NCBI RefSeq assembly: GCF_013283875.1
Contig: NZ_CP054139.1
Coordinates: 4,278,001-4,342,000 of the forward strand
Direction of reading: 5' to 3'
Length of the DNA: 64,000 bases
DNA from: Mucilaginibacter mali
GTDB taxonomy: Bacteria; Bacteroidota; Bacteroidia; Sphingobacteriales; Sphingobacteriaceae
Part shown: positions 26,165 through 35,401 of the stretch, in pieces
Layout of the letters: every line of letters begins with the position of its first letter
How positions within the stretch are numbered: position 1 is the stretch's first letter
Translations under genes and position numbers: made by a program
The notes under the pieces: generated by a model
Databases searched by the model: none
Told to the model about the DNA's origin: nothing
The model's input: only the letters and a program-made list of their open reading frames with translations

Positions 26165-26192
26165 TTAAAATTCACTTAACAATATCTTAATT
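26165..26192 (+). promoter_or_regulatory. Three TTAA direct repeats at 11-bp spacing (Pho-box-like)
   Basis: TTAAAA at 26165, TTAACA at 26176 and TTAATT at 26187 are 11 bp apart, in the gap upstream of a receptor/phosphatase operon. PhoP boxes of Bacillus subtilis are TTAACA-type repeats with this period. The gap is AT-rich, so chance similarity is possible. Confidence 0.4.
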
Positions 26193-26251
26193 ACTATTTG
26201 ATATTGTGCTTATACTGTTAGTGTTCCTTTGCGGGAACATTTCAACAGTAT

Positions 26252-29026
26252 ATGAAGAGAACCCTTACCCTATTTTTCTTACTGACCCTTATTACCGGTT
26301 TTGCCTTCGCGAACGGAATTATTAAAGGTACAGTTACCGACAAGAAAACCGCCGAGCCCCTGATCGGCGCCACAGTCCACATCAAAAGCAAAAAAACAGA
26401 TTTTAAGCAATCCATCAGCACAGGGCTTGATGGCAGCTACACCTTTAAAAATGTACCAGCCGGCGAATACGAGGTTGAAGCTAAGTACATCTCGTACAAA
26501 GACGAGGACAAAAACATCACCTTAAAAGATGGCGACGTTGCCATTGTAAGGCTGCAATTAGAAGCTAAAGGCAGCGAGTTAAAGGAAGTTGTAGTTGGCG
26601 CCAAAGCGGCAGGCGGCTCAGACCAAACCGCGCGTCGCATTGAGCAACGCTCGGACCAGGTGCTGAACGCCGTATCGGCCAAAACCATCGAGATATCTCC
26701 GGACATTACCGTTGCTAACGTAATGCAGCGTGTATCTGGCGTATCGGTTGAGCGCAGCAGCAATGGTGAAGCGCAATACCCCATCATCCGTGGTATGGAA
26801 AAACGTTATATCAGCACACTTATTAATGGTGTTAAGATACCAAGCCCTGATAATAAAAACCGTTATGTACCGCTGGATATTTTCCCTGCCGATATTATAG
26901 ACCGCCTGGAGGTTTATAAATCACTTACGCCAAGCATGGAAGCCGACGCGATTGGTGGTGCGGTTAACCTGGTATTAAAAGATGCACCCGATGACTTTAC
27001 CGTTAATGCCAACCTGGCTGCGGGTTATTCACAAATATTTTTCGACCGTGATTTCGTTTCGTTTAACCATTCATCGGCAAATTCATCGCCACGTATCATG
27101 AATGGTAACGATTACCTGGCCACCAATGCCGATTTTAGCAACAACCGTTTTAAAACCAATACAAGCAAACCGGTATCAAGCGTGTTTGGCCTTACCATAG
27201 GTGGCCGTACTGCCGATAAAAAACTGGGGGTATTGGGCGCATTAAGCTATCAAAACACTTACCGTGGTAATAACAGCGTATATTTTGGCACCGATGTTGA
27301 CCGCAATAATAACGAGCCTGTTGTTTCTGATGTTGAATCGCGTACGTACAATATCCAGCAGCAGCGTACTGGCGTACACACCAAAGCCGACTACAAGTTT
27401 GACAGCAATAACAAAATAGACCTGTACGCGGCCTATCTGAACCTTACCCAAAACCAATACCGCCTTGCATCGGATACCGACCTGGTGCTTGGCCGTACCG
27501 GCATGGGGGTTGGCCGTGTTAAAATTAACCAGCGCAGTTCACGCATTGTTCAACAGATCTACAATACCACTTTAAAAGGGAACCACCGCATCACCGATAA
27601 ATTCCGTACAGACTGGTCGTTGGTTTACTCTAAAGCAGAAGCGAACGAGCCCGACCGCGCTACACTGGACATTTCGACAGGTGTATTACCAAGCGGGCAG
27701 GTAATAGCCCCAACTTTCGACGCGCTTAACGGGCAGCAGCATGTTTGGGCTAAAAACTCGGACAGGGACAAGGCAGCTTACCTGAATTTCGCCTATACAC
27801 CAAAAATCTTAAGCACCGATGTGGAGTTTACCTTCGGTGGTATGTACCGCGATAAAGACCGTACCAGCATTTACGATAGCTATAGCTTAAGGCCGGTACC
27901 ATCAACACAAACCGTAGCCCCTGCTATTGAAAGCAATACTTTCCAGATATTTAACACCCAGGGTACATCAGACGATGCGCTTAACTATGTGTTTAACGAA
28001 AAAGTAGGCGCTTACTACGGCCAGTTTAAATTTAACATCGGCAAGGTGCAAACCATTGGCGGTATCCGCACCGAGTATACCCGCCAGGGCTGGCAAACCG
28101 GTGCTTCGCAAAAACTGGCAGGCACTACCGGCCATATCGAATACTATGATGTATTGCCAAGCCTTGCCTTTAAATATAAAATCAGCGATAAACAAAACCT
28201 GCGCGCCAGCTACTATTCGGGCATCAGCCGCCCGGGTTTTTACGAACTGGTACCGCACACCGGCGGCGACCCGGATGCCGATTACACCGAAATTGGTAAC
28301 CCTAACCTTAAACGCGTAACTGCCGATAACTACGACCTGCGTTACGAGTTTTTCCCTAAAGCACTTGATCAGTTATTAGTTGGCGCGTTCTACAAGCAGA
28401 TCAACAACCCTATCGAGTTTGCTATTACCAACAACACCGGCGGCGCTACCGGCTACTCGTTACAGGCCAGCAACTTTGGCACTGGTACCAACTATGGTTT
28501 CGAGCTTGATTTTACCAAGTACATACACAACTTCGGTATCCGCGCCAACTATACTTATACCGACTCGAAGATCACCACATCTAAATACGTGCGTTACCGC
28601 GATGCCGGCGGCTTCTTAACTCAGCGCCCCGAAATGCAAACCCGTCCGCTGCAGGGCCAGTCTAAAAACATAGGTAATGTTTCATTACTTTATAAGAGCG
28701 CCAAAACCGGTTTAGACGCGCAGATAGCGCTGGTATACACCGGCTCGCGTATCAATTCGGTATCGCCATACCTTGATAACGATATCTGGCAAAAAGCATC
28801 AACCCAGTTAGATGTTTCGGTTGAGAAAAAGCTGTTCAGGCATTTCTACGGATATGTTAAGGCTGCTAACTTATTAAATACCCCTTTCGAACTGGAATTA
28901 CACCGCCCGTATAACCCGGCATCAACCGTATTACCGGTGGAATATGAAACTCCGGGTAAAAATGTATTTGTACGCCGCGACAGGTATGAGCAAACCTACC
29001 TGATTGGCTTACGCTTTAAATTGTAA
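26252..29026 (+). CDS. TonB-dependent receptor with carboxypeptidase-regulatory domain
   Basis: 924 residues. Signal peptide MKRTLTLFFLLTLITGFAFA, then a carboxypeptidase-regulatory-like domain (about 22-105), a plug (about 120-245 with VMQRVSGVSVERSSN, PIIRGMEKRYISTLINGV, DAIGGAVNLVLKD) and a 22-strand-type barrel ending YLIGLRFKL. There is no SusD homologue behind it. Instead it heads an operon with a beta-helix lipoprotein and a MINPP-like phosphatase, which suggests a phosphorylated substrate such as inositol phosphates. Confidence 0.93.
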   Translation: MKRTLTLFFLLTLITGFAFANGIIKGTVTDKKTAEPLIGATVHIKSKKTDFKQSISTGLDGSYTFKNVPAGEYEVEAKYISYKDEDKNITLKDGDVAIVRLQLEAKGSELKEVVVGAKAAGGSDQTARRIEQRSDQVLNAVSAKTIEISPDITVANVMQRVSGVSVERSSNGEAQYPIIRGMEKRYISTLINGVKIPSPDNKNRYVPLDIFPADIIDRLEVYKSLTPSMEADAIGGAVNLVLKDAPDDFTVNANLAAGYSQIFFDRDFVSFNHSSANSSPRIMNGNDYLATNADFSNNRFKTNTSKPVSSVFGLTIGGRTADKKLGVLGALSYQNTYRGNNSVYFGTDVDRNNNEPVVSDVESRTYNIQQQRTGVHTKADYKFDSNNKIDLYAAYLNLTQNQYRLASDTDLVLGRTGMGVGRVKINQRSSRIVQQIYNTTLKGNHRITDKFRTDWSLVYSKAEANEPDRATLDISTGVLPSGQVIAPTFDALNGQQHVWAKNSDRDKAAYLNFAYTPKILSTDVEFTFGGMYRDKDRTSIYDSYSLRPVPSTQTVAPAIESNTFQIFNTQGTSDDALNYVFNEKVGAYYGQFKFNIGKVQTIGGIRTEYTRQGWQTGASQKLAGTTGHIEYYDVLPSLAFKYKISDKQNLRASYYSGISRPGFYELVPHTGGDPDADYTEIGNPNLKRVTADNYDLRYEFFPKALDQLLVGAFYKQINNPIEFAITNNTGGATGYSLQASNFGTGTNYGFELDFTKYIHNFGIRANYTYTDSKITTSKYVRYRDAGGFLTQRPEMQTRPLQGQSKNIGNVSLLYKSAKTGLDAQIALVYTGSRINSVSPYLDNDIWQKASTQLDVSVEKKLFRHFYGYVKAANLLNTPFELELHRPYNPASTVLPVEYETPGKNVFVRRDRYEQTYLIGLRFKL

Positions 29027-29048
29027 ACATTGATCAATTAGCTGATAT

Positions 29049-30413
29049 ATGAAAAGAATTATTCAACTGGCAGTTATTACAGGTAGCATGTATATGCTAT
29101 CGGCCTGCCATCAAAAAGAAATTGTAAGCATCTCAAAACCTACCGTTGAAGCCGGCGCCGCCATCACTTCAGACACGTTGAAAGGGAGTGTTAAAGGCAC
29201 CATGGTTAGCGGTAAAACATATTATTTTAAAAGCGATGTTACCGTAAACAACGGCGATACGCTTTTAATGCAAAGCGGTGTTAAGCTGATCGCCCTTGGC
29301 GACGGCTCATCGGCCGCTAAAAGCCCGCAATTAACCATCTATGGTACATTTATAAGCCTGGGTACACAGGAGGCCCCAAACTGGATAACCGTTCCGGATG
29401 CGCAACGCGTACAGGCTAATGCATTTGCAGGCATATGGGGCGGTATAGTTTGCGCTCCGGCCCCGGCACCAGACCCAAACGCGCCTAACCCTTACAAAGG
29501 CGGCGACCTGATATTGAAATGGACGCACGTTGAGTTTGCCGGAGGCCCATCGGGCATTGGTAACCCGCCTTACGCGCAGGGCGACCCACGCTACCTGATC
29601 CTGTTTGCTAACCTGAACAAGAACTTTATTATGGAAGATTGCTGGATTTACGGCAGTAAGGATGATGCCATCCGTACTACCGGTGGTAATATCAGCATTA
29701 TGCGTAATACATTTGAATCGTGCGGGCAAGCCGGTGGCGAGTTCTTTAACATGAAGAGTGGTACCGTAGGCGATTTGGCTTATAACGTGCTGATAGGCGC
29801 GGCCACCAACTCGCTTAAAGCGGCAAATACCAGCACAACCACTATACAGTGTAACGTTAACATGTATAACAATACCATGATCAACGGCGGCTGGCGCCAA
29901 ACCAAAACAGGCCGTGGCGGCTCTATCGATTATGAGCAGGGCGCGCGTGGCTTATGCTACAATAACCTGATGGTAAACTGCCGTTTTGGCCTGCGTGTAA
30001 CTACCGATGCCGACATCCCTAACATTGCCTACAACAATAACTATGATTATGGTAATTCAGCAGGTATTGTTGCCCAGTTTATAGCTACCGATGGTGTTGC
30101 CTCGTTTAAGGACAAAGACATCCACGGAACAGCCAAACAAAATAACCCTATGTTTTATGGTTTTGATGTAGATAAGTTTGACTACAGCACACAAACCGGG
30201 GCGGTATCATATACCGCGCAGCCTTTATACCTGTTAACTGTCGGCACATCAAACTTCCGCCTGTTGCCAGGTTCGCCTGCTATTGGCAAAGGTAAAACCG
30301 ATTTCTCTCCGTTAAAAGCGGTAACAGCTACCGGCACATTGGGTGCAAACGTAATGGCGCCGGGTAAAGATATCGGCGCTTACCAAAGCGATGGTACCGG
30401 TAACCAACACTAA
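29049..30413 (+). CDS. Right-handed beta-helix lipoprotein
   Basis: 454 residues. A lipoprotein signal (MYMLSAC, lipidated Cys at about residue 20) is followed by a short linker and a parallel beta-helix with repeated short strands and Asn ladders (NISIMRNTFESCGQ, GDLAYNVLIGAATN, MYNNTMINGG, CYNNLMVNCRF). The end resembles the LPGSPAIGKG...GAYQSDG cap typical of Bacteroidota beta-helix proteins. Probably outer-membrane anchored and surface facing. It lies 22 bases behind the TonB receptor and may bind or process its substrate; no catalytic residues can be assigned. Confidence 0.82.
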   Translation: MKRIIQLAVITGSMYMLSACHQKEIVSISKPTVEAGAAITSDTLKGSVKGTMVSGKTYYFKSDVTVNNGDTLLMQSGVKLIALGDGSSAAKSPQLTIYGTFISLGTQEAPNWITVPDAQRVQANAFAGIWGGIVCAPAPAPDPNAPNPYKGGDLILKWTHVEFAGGPSGIGNPPYAQGDPRYLILFANLNKNFIMEDCWIYGSKDDAIRTTGGNISIMRNTFESCGQAGGEFFNMKSGTVGDLAYNVLIGAATNSLKAANTSTTTIQCNVNMYNNTMINGGWRQTKTGRGGSIDYEQGARGLCYNNLMVNCRFGLRVTTDADIPNIAYNNNYDYGNSAGIVAQFIATDGVASFKDKDIHGTAKQNNPMFYGFDVDKFDYSTQTGAVSYTAQPLYLLTVGTSNFRLLPGSPAIGKGKTDFSPLKAVTATGTLGANVMAPGKDIGAYQSDGTGNQH

Positions 30414-30436
30414 TCAATATTCATTTCATTCAATTA

Positions 30437-30475
30437 AAATAAACTCAGGATAGCTCAGCTATTCTGAGTTTATTT
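30437..30475 (+). terminator. Hairpin between lipoprotein and phosphatase genes
   Basis: Two 19-nt arms (AAATAAACTCAGGATAGCT and its inverted copy, one mismatch) with a 1-nt loop. It ends 5 bases before the first ATG at 30481. It may partly terminate or attenuate transcription into the phosphatase gene, or shield its start. Confidence 0.65.
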
Positions 30476-30489
30476 GCATTATGGCACCA

Positions 30490-31833
30490 ATGAAAAACCT
30501 TAGAACAACAGCCTTGCTAATAGCGCTTTCAATTCCCTTTTTCGGCAAAGCGCAAAAATGCAATTACAATTACTTAGGCACTAAAACGCTTTATGCTGCG
30601 CCTTCAGGCAAAAACAAATCGGCTCCGGTTGGTTATCAGCCTGTATTTATTAACCATGTTGGCCGTCACGGCGCAAGGCACCTAACCAAAGAGGTAAATA
30701 CCTCGTTCGGTTACCGGCTAATTATGCGGGCCGATAGCGTCAACGGCTTAACATCGGCCGGTAAAAAGCTAAAGCAAATGATACTGGCGCTGGATAAGGT
30801 AGAACGCGGCCAGGTAAAATCGATATCAGCAGAAGGCAAGGATGAGTTACAGGGCATTGGCCAACGTATGTATAAATGGTATCCGCAGGTATTCGGCAGC
30901 ACGCCTAAACTTAATGTAGCCATTACAAAAGAGGTACGCACCAAGCAAAGTGCCGACGCCTTCCTGATTGGCTTAAAAGCCGGGTTTAAAGAAGAACCGA
31001 AGATCAAAGAATATAATGATGATACCGACCTGCGTTTTTACGATGCTTCACCCGCATATGTGGCATTTGAGGAGAACGGCAACTGGCAGGCTGATATGAA
31101 GCAGTTGCAAAACCGTTTAAACCATGTGCGCATGTACAATAAAATTGCCGATGACTGGCTTAACAAGGCATTTATGAAGACCTTAAAACCGGATGAAGCA
31201 GAGAAGCTGGTAAGCGATGTTTTTGGCTTCGCTACTATCGTTCCATCGTTAAAAACCGAGATAGAAAAAGCGGGGGTAAAGCCGTCTGAAGTTGATTTCG
31301 ACAACCTGATCGGCTGTAGCGATCTGATATCGCTGAGCCGGATTGACATGCTGGACGATTATCTGAAGAAGGGCCCGGGATCGGATGTTAACGGCATACA
31401 GGTGCGCATAGCCGTGCCGCTGCTGGTTAACTTCATTAATACTACCGATGATTTTATAAAAAGCGGCCAGGTGAACGCCGATCTGCGTTTTGCCCATGCC
31501 GAAACTATATCGCCCTTTGCCACCCTGCTGGGTATTAGCGGTGCTGATAAGGTAGCGCCCGATATGACCAATGTTGGAGAGACCTGGTGGTCGTCGCAGG
31601 TGATACCGCTGAGCTCCAATATTCAATGGGTATTTTACCGTAAGGATGGCGGCAACGACCTGCTGGTAAAGGTATTACTGAATGAAAAGGAAGCGAAGAT
31701 AACCGGCATGGATAACCGTAATTACCCTTACTATCCATGGGCTGCCCTGCGTGCCCTTTATATGGCAAAGTTAAGCAAGCTAAACGTTGGCCTTAATGAT
31801 GATATGGTGAAATACCTGAAAGAAGTAAAATAG
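30490..31833 (+). CDS. Histidine acid phosphatase, MINPP/phytase-like
   Basis: 447 residues from the ATG at 30490; an ATG three codons earlier is possible. A signal peptide (MKNLRTTALLIALSIPFFGKAQ) leads to a branch-2 histidine phosphatase. The catalytic RHGARH lies near residue 60 and the proton-donor motif is HAE (near 336), not HD. HAE is the mark of multiple inositol-polyphosphate phosphatases. Length fits the family. It is likely periplasmic and cleaves phosphate from inositol phosphates or other organophosphates; the substrate is inferred from the motif and the TonB-receptor context. Confidence 0.85.
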   Translation: MKNLRTTALLIALSIPFFGKAQKCNYNYLGTKTLYAAPSGKNKSAPVGYQPVFINHVGRHGARHLTKEVNTSFGYRLIMRADSVNGLTSAGKKLKQMILALDKVERGQVKSISAEGKDELQGIGQRMYKWYPQVFGSTPKLNVAITKEVRTKQSADAFLIGLKAGFKEEPKIKEYNDDTDLRFYDASPAYVAFEENGNWQADMKQLQNRLNHVRMYNKIADDWLNKAFMKTLKPDEAEKLVSDVFGFATIVPSLKTEIEKAGVKPSEVDFDNLIGCSDLISLSRIDMLDDYLKKGPGSDVNGIQVRIAVPLLVNFINTTDDFIKSGQVNADLRFAHAETISPFATLLGISGADKVAPDMTNVGETWWSSQVIPLSSNIQWVFYRKDGGNDLLVKVLLNEKEAKITGMDNRNYPYYPWAALRALYMAKLSKLNVGLNDDMVKYLKEVK

Positions 31834-31856
31834 GTATAATTAAAGTCATTATATAA

Positions 31857-31894
31857 CAAGGTGGTGAACTGCTTAAGCCAGCTTCACCACCTTG
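31857..31894. terminator. Bidirectional hairpin shared by convergent genes
   Basis: Stem CAAGGTGGTGAA / TTCACCACCTTG, 12 bp. The right arm lies inside the last codons of the minus-strand amidohydrolase, and its stop codon (31873-31875) falls in the loop. Confidence 0.65.
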
Positions 31895-33045
31895 CTGTTT
31901 TCGGTCAGTTTTAATCCGTCGGTATTGGTAATTAAGTTAAGGCCGGGGGTTTTGCCGGGTTCAAGGCTCCCCTTATCCTTATCAATACCCAAAAATTTGG
32001 CGCCGTTCAGCGTAGCCCATTTTATCAGCCTGCCGGTATCCAGCGCCGGGAAGTTTTGCTGTAGGGTAAGCATCTCGGTAAGGATACACAATATACCATT
32101 TGATGCCAGGCTATCGGTGCCAAGCGTAATATTATTTCCCTGGTCAAGGAACAGATCTATTTTAGGTAGTCTTTTTTCGATATACAAGTTAGCGCCCGGG
32201 CAAAAACACCAATTGATCTTTTTATCAAAGCGCTTGATAAAGTAAATGTCTTTTAGGTTGGTGCAGGTATTATGCACCATTAATATCGGTTGTTTACTAC
32301 TAAGCAGTGGCAATACCGATTGCAGAGAGTTACGGGCCTGCGGCTTAAAAAAGCTGATATCCATCCCGAAGAACTGGTACAGATCTACAAAGCCGCCCAG
32401 TTTGTAACGGTAAAATTTATTCTCGTCGTCGCACTCCTGGTTATGGATGCTTAGCAGATTGTCGTCGTGGGTATCCGCGTAGTTTTTGATCAGCCTGAAT
32501 AATTCCTTCGATACCGAATAGGGCGCATGCGGTGTAATGGATGACGGTTGCGGCCTGAATTGCGCTAACAGATCGACAGCTTTATCAAATACCTCCTGCG
32601 CACGTTCGGGCAAAAAGCTAAAGGTTTCTACAAAGGTATGGTAATACATTTTGCTTCCGGCCTTTATAGAAGCAGTAAGGGCATTGTTTGATATATCGCC
32701 AACGGCAACAATGCCACGGTTATACATATCCGCATCGGCCTGGGTGGCTGCGGCTATAATATCGGTTTCACTGGCATGGCGAAAGCCTTGTATGCCCTTA
32801 ATAAAATCGATCATACCGGTTCCCCGGGCAATCTTATCTTTAAGGTGCGATAGTTCTAAATGGCAATGGGTATTAATAAATCCGGGGCAAATTATCCCAT
32901 CCAGCTTTTCAACATGGGGGGTGTGGTGGTCTGCGGGATTGTCAGACACTGAAATAATTTTACCGGTGTCATCAACGGTAACTATTCCATTTTTAACGGG
33001 ATCGGCATAAACAGGAAAAACGTAATCGGCTCTAAAACTTTTCAT
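31873..33045 (-). CDS. Amidohydrolase (Atz/Trz-type deaminase family)
   Basis: 390 residues. TIM-barrel amidohydrolase with metal motif THCHLELSHL (residues about 59-68), a His at LLSIHNQECDDE (about 198), a further His at LMVHNTCT (about 255) and the terminal Asp in LGTDSLASNG (about 308). It most likely deaminates a purine-like or adenosine-type base. In Bacteroidota, proteins of this type have been linked to aminofutalosine deamination in menaquinone synthesis, but no mqn genes are adjacent, so substrate is open. Confidence 0.82.
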   Translation of the reverse strand: MKSFRADYVFPVYADPVKNGIVTVDDTGKIISVSDNPADHHTPHVEKLDGIICPGFINTHCHLELSHLKDKIARGTGMIDFIKGIQGFRHASETDIIAAATQADADMYNRGIVAVGDISNNALTASIKAGSKMYYHTFVETFSFLPERAQEVFDKAVDLLAQFRPQPSSITPHAPYSVSKELFRLIKNYADTHDDNLLSIHNQECDDENKFYRYKLGGFVDLYQFFGMDISFFKPQARNSLQSVLPLLSSKQPILMVHNTCTNLKDIYFIKRFDKKINWCFCPGANLYIEKRLPKIDLFLDQGNNITLGTDSLASNGILCILTEMLTLQQNFPALDTGRLIKWATLNGAKFLGIDKDKGSLEPGKTPGLNLITNTDGLKLTENSKVVKLA

Positions 33046-33206
33046 TGATATCTTTACTTAGCTCATCCCAATCCTCCAAAAACTACCTGAAAACCTAATC
33101 ATAACTTACGTTTCTATATTAGCAAATTACAATTAACTTTTAGTTGTTGTTTTTTAATTTTACAATTAAAAAAGATTGTTCTCAAAATATGATCTTTAAA
33201 TTTAAG

Positions 33207-33214
33207 TACCTTTG
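33207..33214 (+). promoter_or_regulatory. Bacteroidota -7 box upstream of rlmN
   Basis: TACCTTTG fits TAnnTTTG and ends 6 bases before the GTG start of rlmN, leaving almost no leader. Confidence 0.6.
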
Positions 33215-33219
33215 TATCT

Positions 33220-34266
33220 GTGAATAATACGAAAGGGAAAATAGATATCCGCAGCCTTAGCTTGCCGCAACTGCAGGAGCATTTTATCCAAATGGATGAA
33301 AAGGCCTTCAGGGCAAAGCAGGTATTTGAATGGCTCTGGAAGAAATCATGTGTTTCTTTCGATGAGATGAGCAACATTTCTAAAGAACTTCGTACCAAGC
33401 TGGATGAAACTTTTACCATCAATAATGTAAAAATTCATAACTCACAGTTTAGTGCTGATAAAACTATAAAAAATTCTTTTATTTTACACGATAGCCATCT
33501 AATTGAGGGCGTTTTAATTCCGGCCCCCGAAAGGATGACGGCCTGTGTATCATCGCAGGTGGGTTGCAGTTTAACCTGCAAATTTTGCGCAACCGGTTAC
33601 ATGGAGCGTAAACGCAACCTCAATCCCGACGAAATTTACGACCAGGTGGTGCTTATTCATCAGCAAGCCGTGCAAAATTATGGCCTGCCCCTAAGCAATA
33701 TTGTATACATGGGCATGGGCGAACCGCTGCTGAATTACGCCAATGTGTTGAAATCTATCGAAAAAATTACATCGGAAGAGGGGCTGAACATGTCGCCCAA
33801 GCGCATTACCGTGTCAACCGCGGGCATTGCCAAGATGATCCGCAAACTGGGTGATGACGGCGTGAAGTTTAATCTGGCATTGAGCCTACACGCCGCTAAC
33901 GACGAGAAGCGCAATACCATTATGCCCATTAACGAGCAAAACTCGCTAAAAGCGCTGGCCGACGCCCTGAAATACTTCTACGCCAAAACCAAAAACCCGG
34001 TAACCTACGAGTATATCGTCTTCAATGATTTTAACGATAATATTGAGGATGCCGCCGAACTGGCCAAATTTTGCAAGCACCTGCCATGCAAAGTAAATAT
34101 CATCGAATATAATCCTATATCGTTCGCCGCCTTCACCAATGCCGATGTGGATAAGATAGAAGCCTTTGCCGAATACCTGCGCAAGCAAGGCATCATAACC
34201 AACGTACGTCGCAGCCGTGGTAAGGATATTGACGCGGCCTGCGGGCAATTGGCGATTAAAGGCTAA
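33220..34266 (+). CDS. rlmN: Dual-specificity RNA methyltransferase RlmN
   Basis: 348 residues. A radical-SAM enzyme methylating C2 of A2503 in 23S rRNA and A37 of some tRNAs. The 4Fe-4S motif CSLTCKFC lies near residues 112-119, GMGEPLLN near 166, and the C-terminal catalytic Cys in DAACGQL near 341. The start is GTG at 33220, fixed by the promoter box just upstream and by family alignment of the N-terminus (IRSLSLPQLQEHF). Confidence 0.96.
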   Translation: MNNTKGKIDIRSLSLPQLQEHFIQMDEKAFRAKQVFEWLWKKSCVSFDEMSNISKELRTKLDETFTINNVKIHNSQFSADKTIKNSFILHDSHLIEGVLIPAPERMTACVSSQVGCSLTCKFCATGYMERKRNLNPDEIYDQVVLIHQQAVQNYGLPLSNIVYMGMGEPLLNYANVLKSIEKITSEEGLNMSPKRITVSTAGIAKMIRKLGDDGVKFNLALSLHAANDEKRNTIMPINEQNSLKALADALKYFYAKTKNPVTYEYIVFNDFNDNIEDAAELAKFCKHLPCKVNIIEYNPISFAAFTNADVDKIEAFAEYLRKQGIITNVRRSRGKDIDAACGQLAIKG

Positions 34267-34275
34267 GCCCCCCGG

Positions 34276-34289
34276 CCCCCTAAAGGGGG
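34276..34289. repeat. C/G-rich intergenic hairpin, copy 4
   Basis: CCCCCTAAAGGGGG just after rlmN, identical in core to copy 1 at 3690-3703. Confidence 0.7.
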
Positions 34290-34293
34290 AGTT

Positions 34294-34420
34294 AATGTGC
34301 AGATGTGCGAATATGCAGATGTGCAAACGCTATCCAGGCTTTTCATTTGCACATCCGCACACCTGCATATTTGCACATCCCCATCATCTGCATATTTGCA
34401 CATCCGCACATTAGCGCATT
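34294..34420. repeat. 8-bp-unit (ATRTGCRR) hairpin element, copy 2
   Basis: The left arm has units ATGTGCAG, ATGTGCGA, ATATGCAG and ATGTGCAA. After a ~15-nt loop come two successive right-arm blocks (ATTTGCAC, ATCCGCAC, ACCTGCAT, then again ATTTGCAC, ATCCGCAC), so the right side is partly duplicated. Lies between rlmN and the ECF sigma gene. Frames through it encode spurious peptides rich in His, Cys, Ala and Met. Confidence 0.85.
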
Positions 34421-34484
34421 TTTTCCTAACTTCCACCGAAGGAATACTAACCAAACACCGTCTAACCCATATTGATAACCCGGA

Positions 34485-35054
34485 TTGACCGAGCACGAAC
34501 TAATAGCCGGACTGCTTAAAGGCGACGAAAGCGCTTTTAAGGCGGTAGTGGATACCTATAAACATATGGTATACAACACGGTATTGGGTTTTGTGCAGGA
34601 TACGGATGATGCCGACGATGTTACCCAGGAGGTTTTTATTAAGGTTTACGAAAACATTGGCAGCTTTAAACAGCAGGCCAAACTAAGCACCTGGATATAC
34701 CGCATCAGCATTACGCAGGCTATGGATTTGGTGCGTTACCGTAACCGTAAAAAGCGCGGGGGATTTATCCTCAGCTTGTTTGGCGCCAACCAGGAATTGA
34801 TATACGAACCGGCCGATTTTGTGCACCCGGGTGTACTGGCCGAGAATAAAGAGCAGTCGGCTATTTTATTTAAGGCGATTAACCGGTTGCCTGAAAATCA
34901 AAAGACGGCTTTTATCCTGCAAAAGGTGCAGGATAAAGGTCAGCGGGAGATAGCCGAAATTATGCAAATGAGCGAGGGCGCTATCGAGTCGTTGCTGTCG
35001 CGGGCTAAGGCCAACTTAAAGAAACAATTGTTTAACTATTATCAGTCGTTATGA
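34485..35054 (+). CDS. ECF-type RNA polymerase sigma factor
   Basis: 189 residues from a TTG at 34485; no ATG fits upstream and TEHELIAGLLKGDESAF is the usual ECF N-terminus. Region 2 has YKHMVYNTVLGFVQDTDDADDVTQEVFIKVYENI, written here in parts: YKHMVYNTVLGF, then DADDVTQEVF (about 44-53). Region 4 carries QKTAFILQKVQDKGQREIAE and EGAIESLLSRAKANL. Its stop overlaps the next start by 4 bases. Confidence 0.93.
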   Translation: MTEHELIAGLLKGDESAFKAVVDTYKHMVYNTVLGFVQDTDDADDVTQEVFIKVYENIGSFKQQAKLSTWIYRISITQAMDLVRYRNRKKRGGFILSLFGANQELIYEPADFVHPGVLAENKEQSAILFKAINRLPENQKTAFILQKVQDKGQREIAEIMQMSEGAIESLLSRAKANLKKQLFNYYQSL

Positions 35055-35389
35055 AAACACAGCAGGAAATAAAACAGTTAACCGAAAATACGCTTAACAG
35101 CCTGGATGGCTTGAAGCAACTGGAGGCCAACCCTTACCTGTATGCCAAAATACTTAACCGAATGGGGCAGGTGCGCCAGGCTACGGCCAAACATGCCCGG
35201 CTGATGTTCAGGCTATCGATGGCTTTGTTACTGATCCTGTTTATCAATATCGGCAGCTTTTTTATGCTGAATAAGTTTCAACAGCAGCCGGTACCTCATA
35301 TCAGCAGTAAGGGCAAGATGAAACCAACAACAGGCATATCGACTGTTGGCGAGGAATTTTTCCCTAAGGCACAATCATACAGTTATTAA
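35051..35389 (+). CDS. Putative anti-sigma factor, single TM helix
   Basis: 112 residues overlapping the sigma gene by 4 bases (ATGA). A ~55-residue cytoplasmic helical part is followed by one TM helix (FRLSMALLLILFINIGSFFML, about 60-80) and a short periplasmic tail. The layout and coupling suggest a membrane anti-sigma factor, but no recognised zinc motif or anti-sigma domain is visible. Confidence 0.65.
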   Translation: MKTQQEIKQLTENTLNSLDGLKQLEANPYLYAKILNRMGQVRQATAKHARLMFRLSMALLLILFINIGSFFMLNKFQQQPVPHISSKGKMKPTTGISTVGEEFFPKAQSYSY

Positions 35390-35401
35390 ATAACCGTAAG
35401 C

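Noticed and set aside
26252..30413. SusC/SusD polysaccharide utilisation locus
   Set aside because: The second gene is a beta-helix lipoprotein without SusD features, and no glycoside hydrolase is present.
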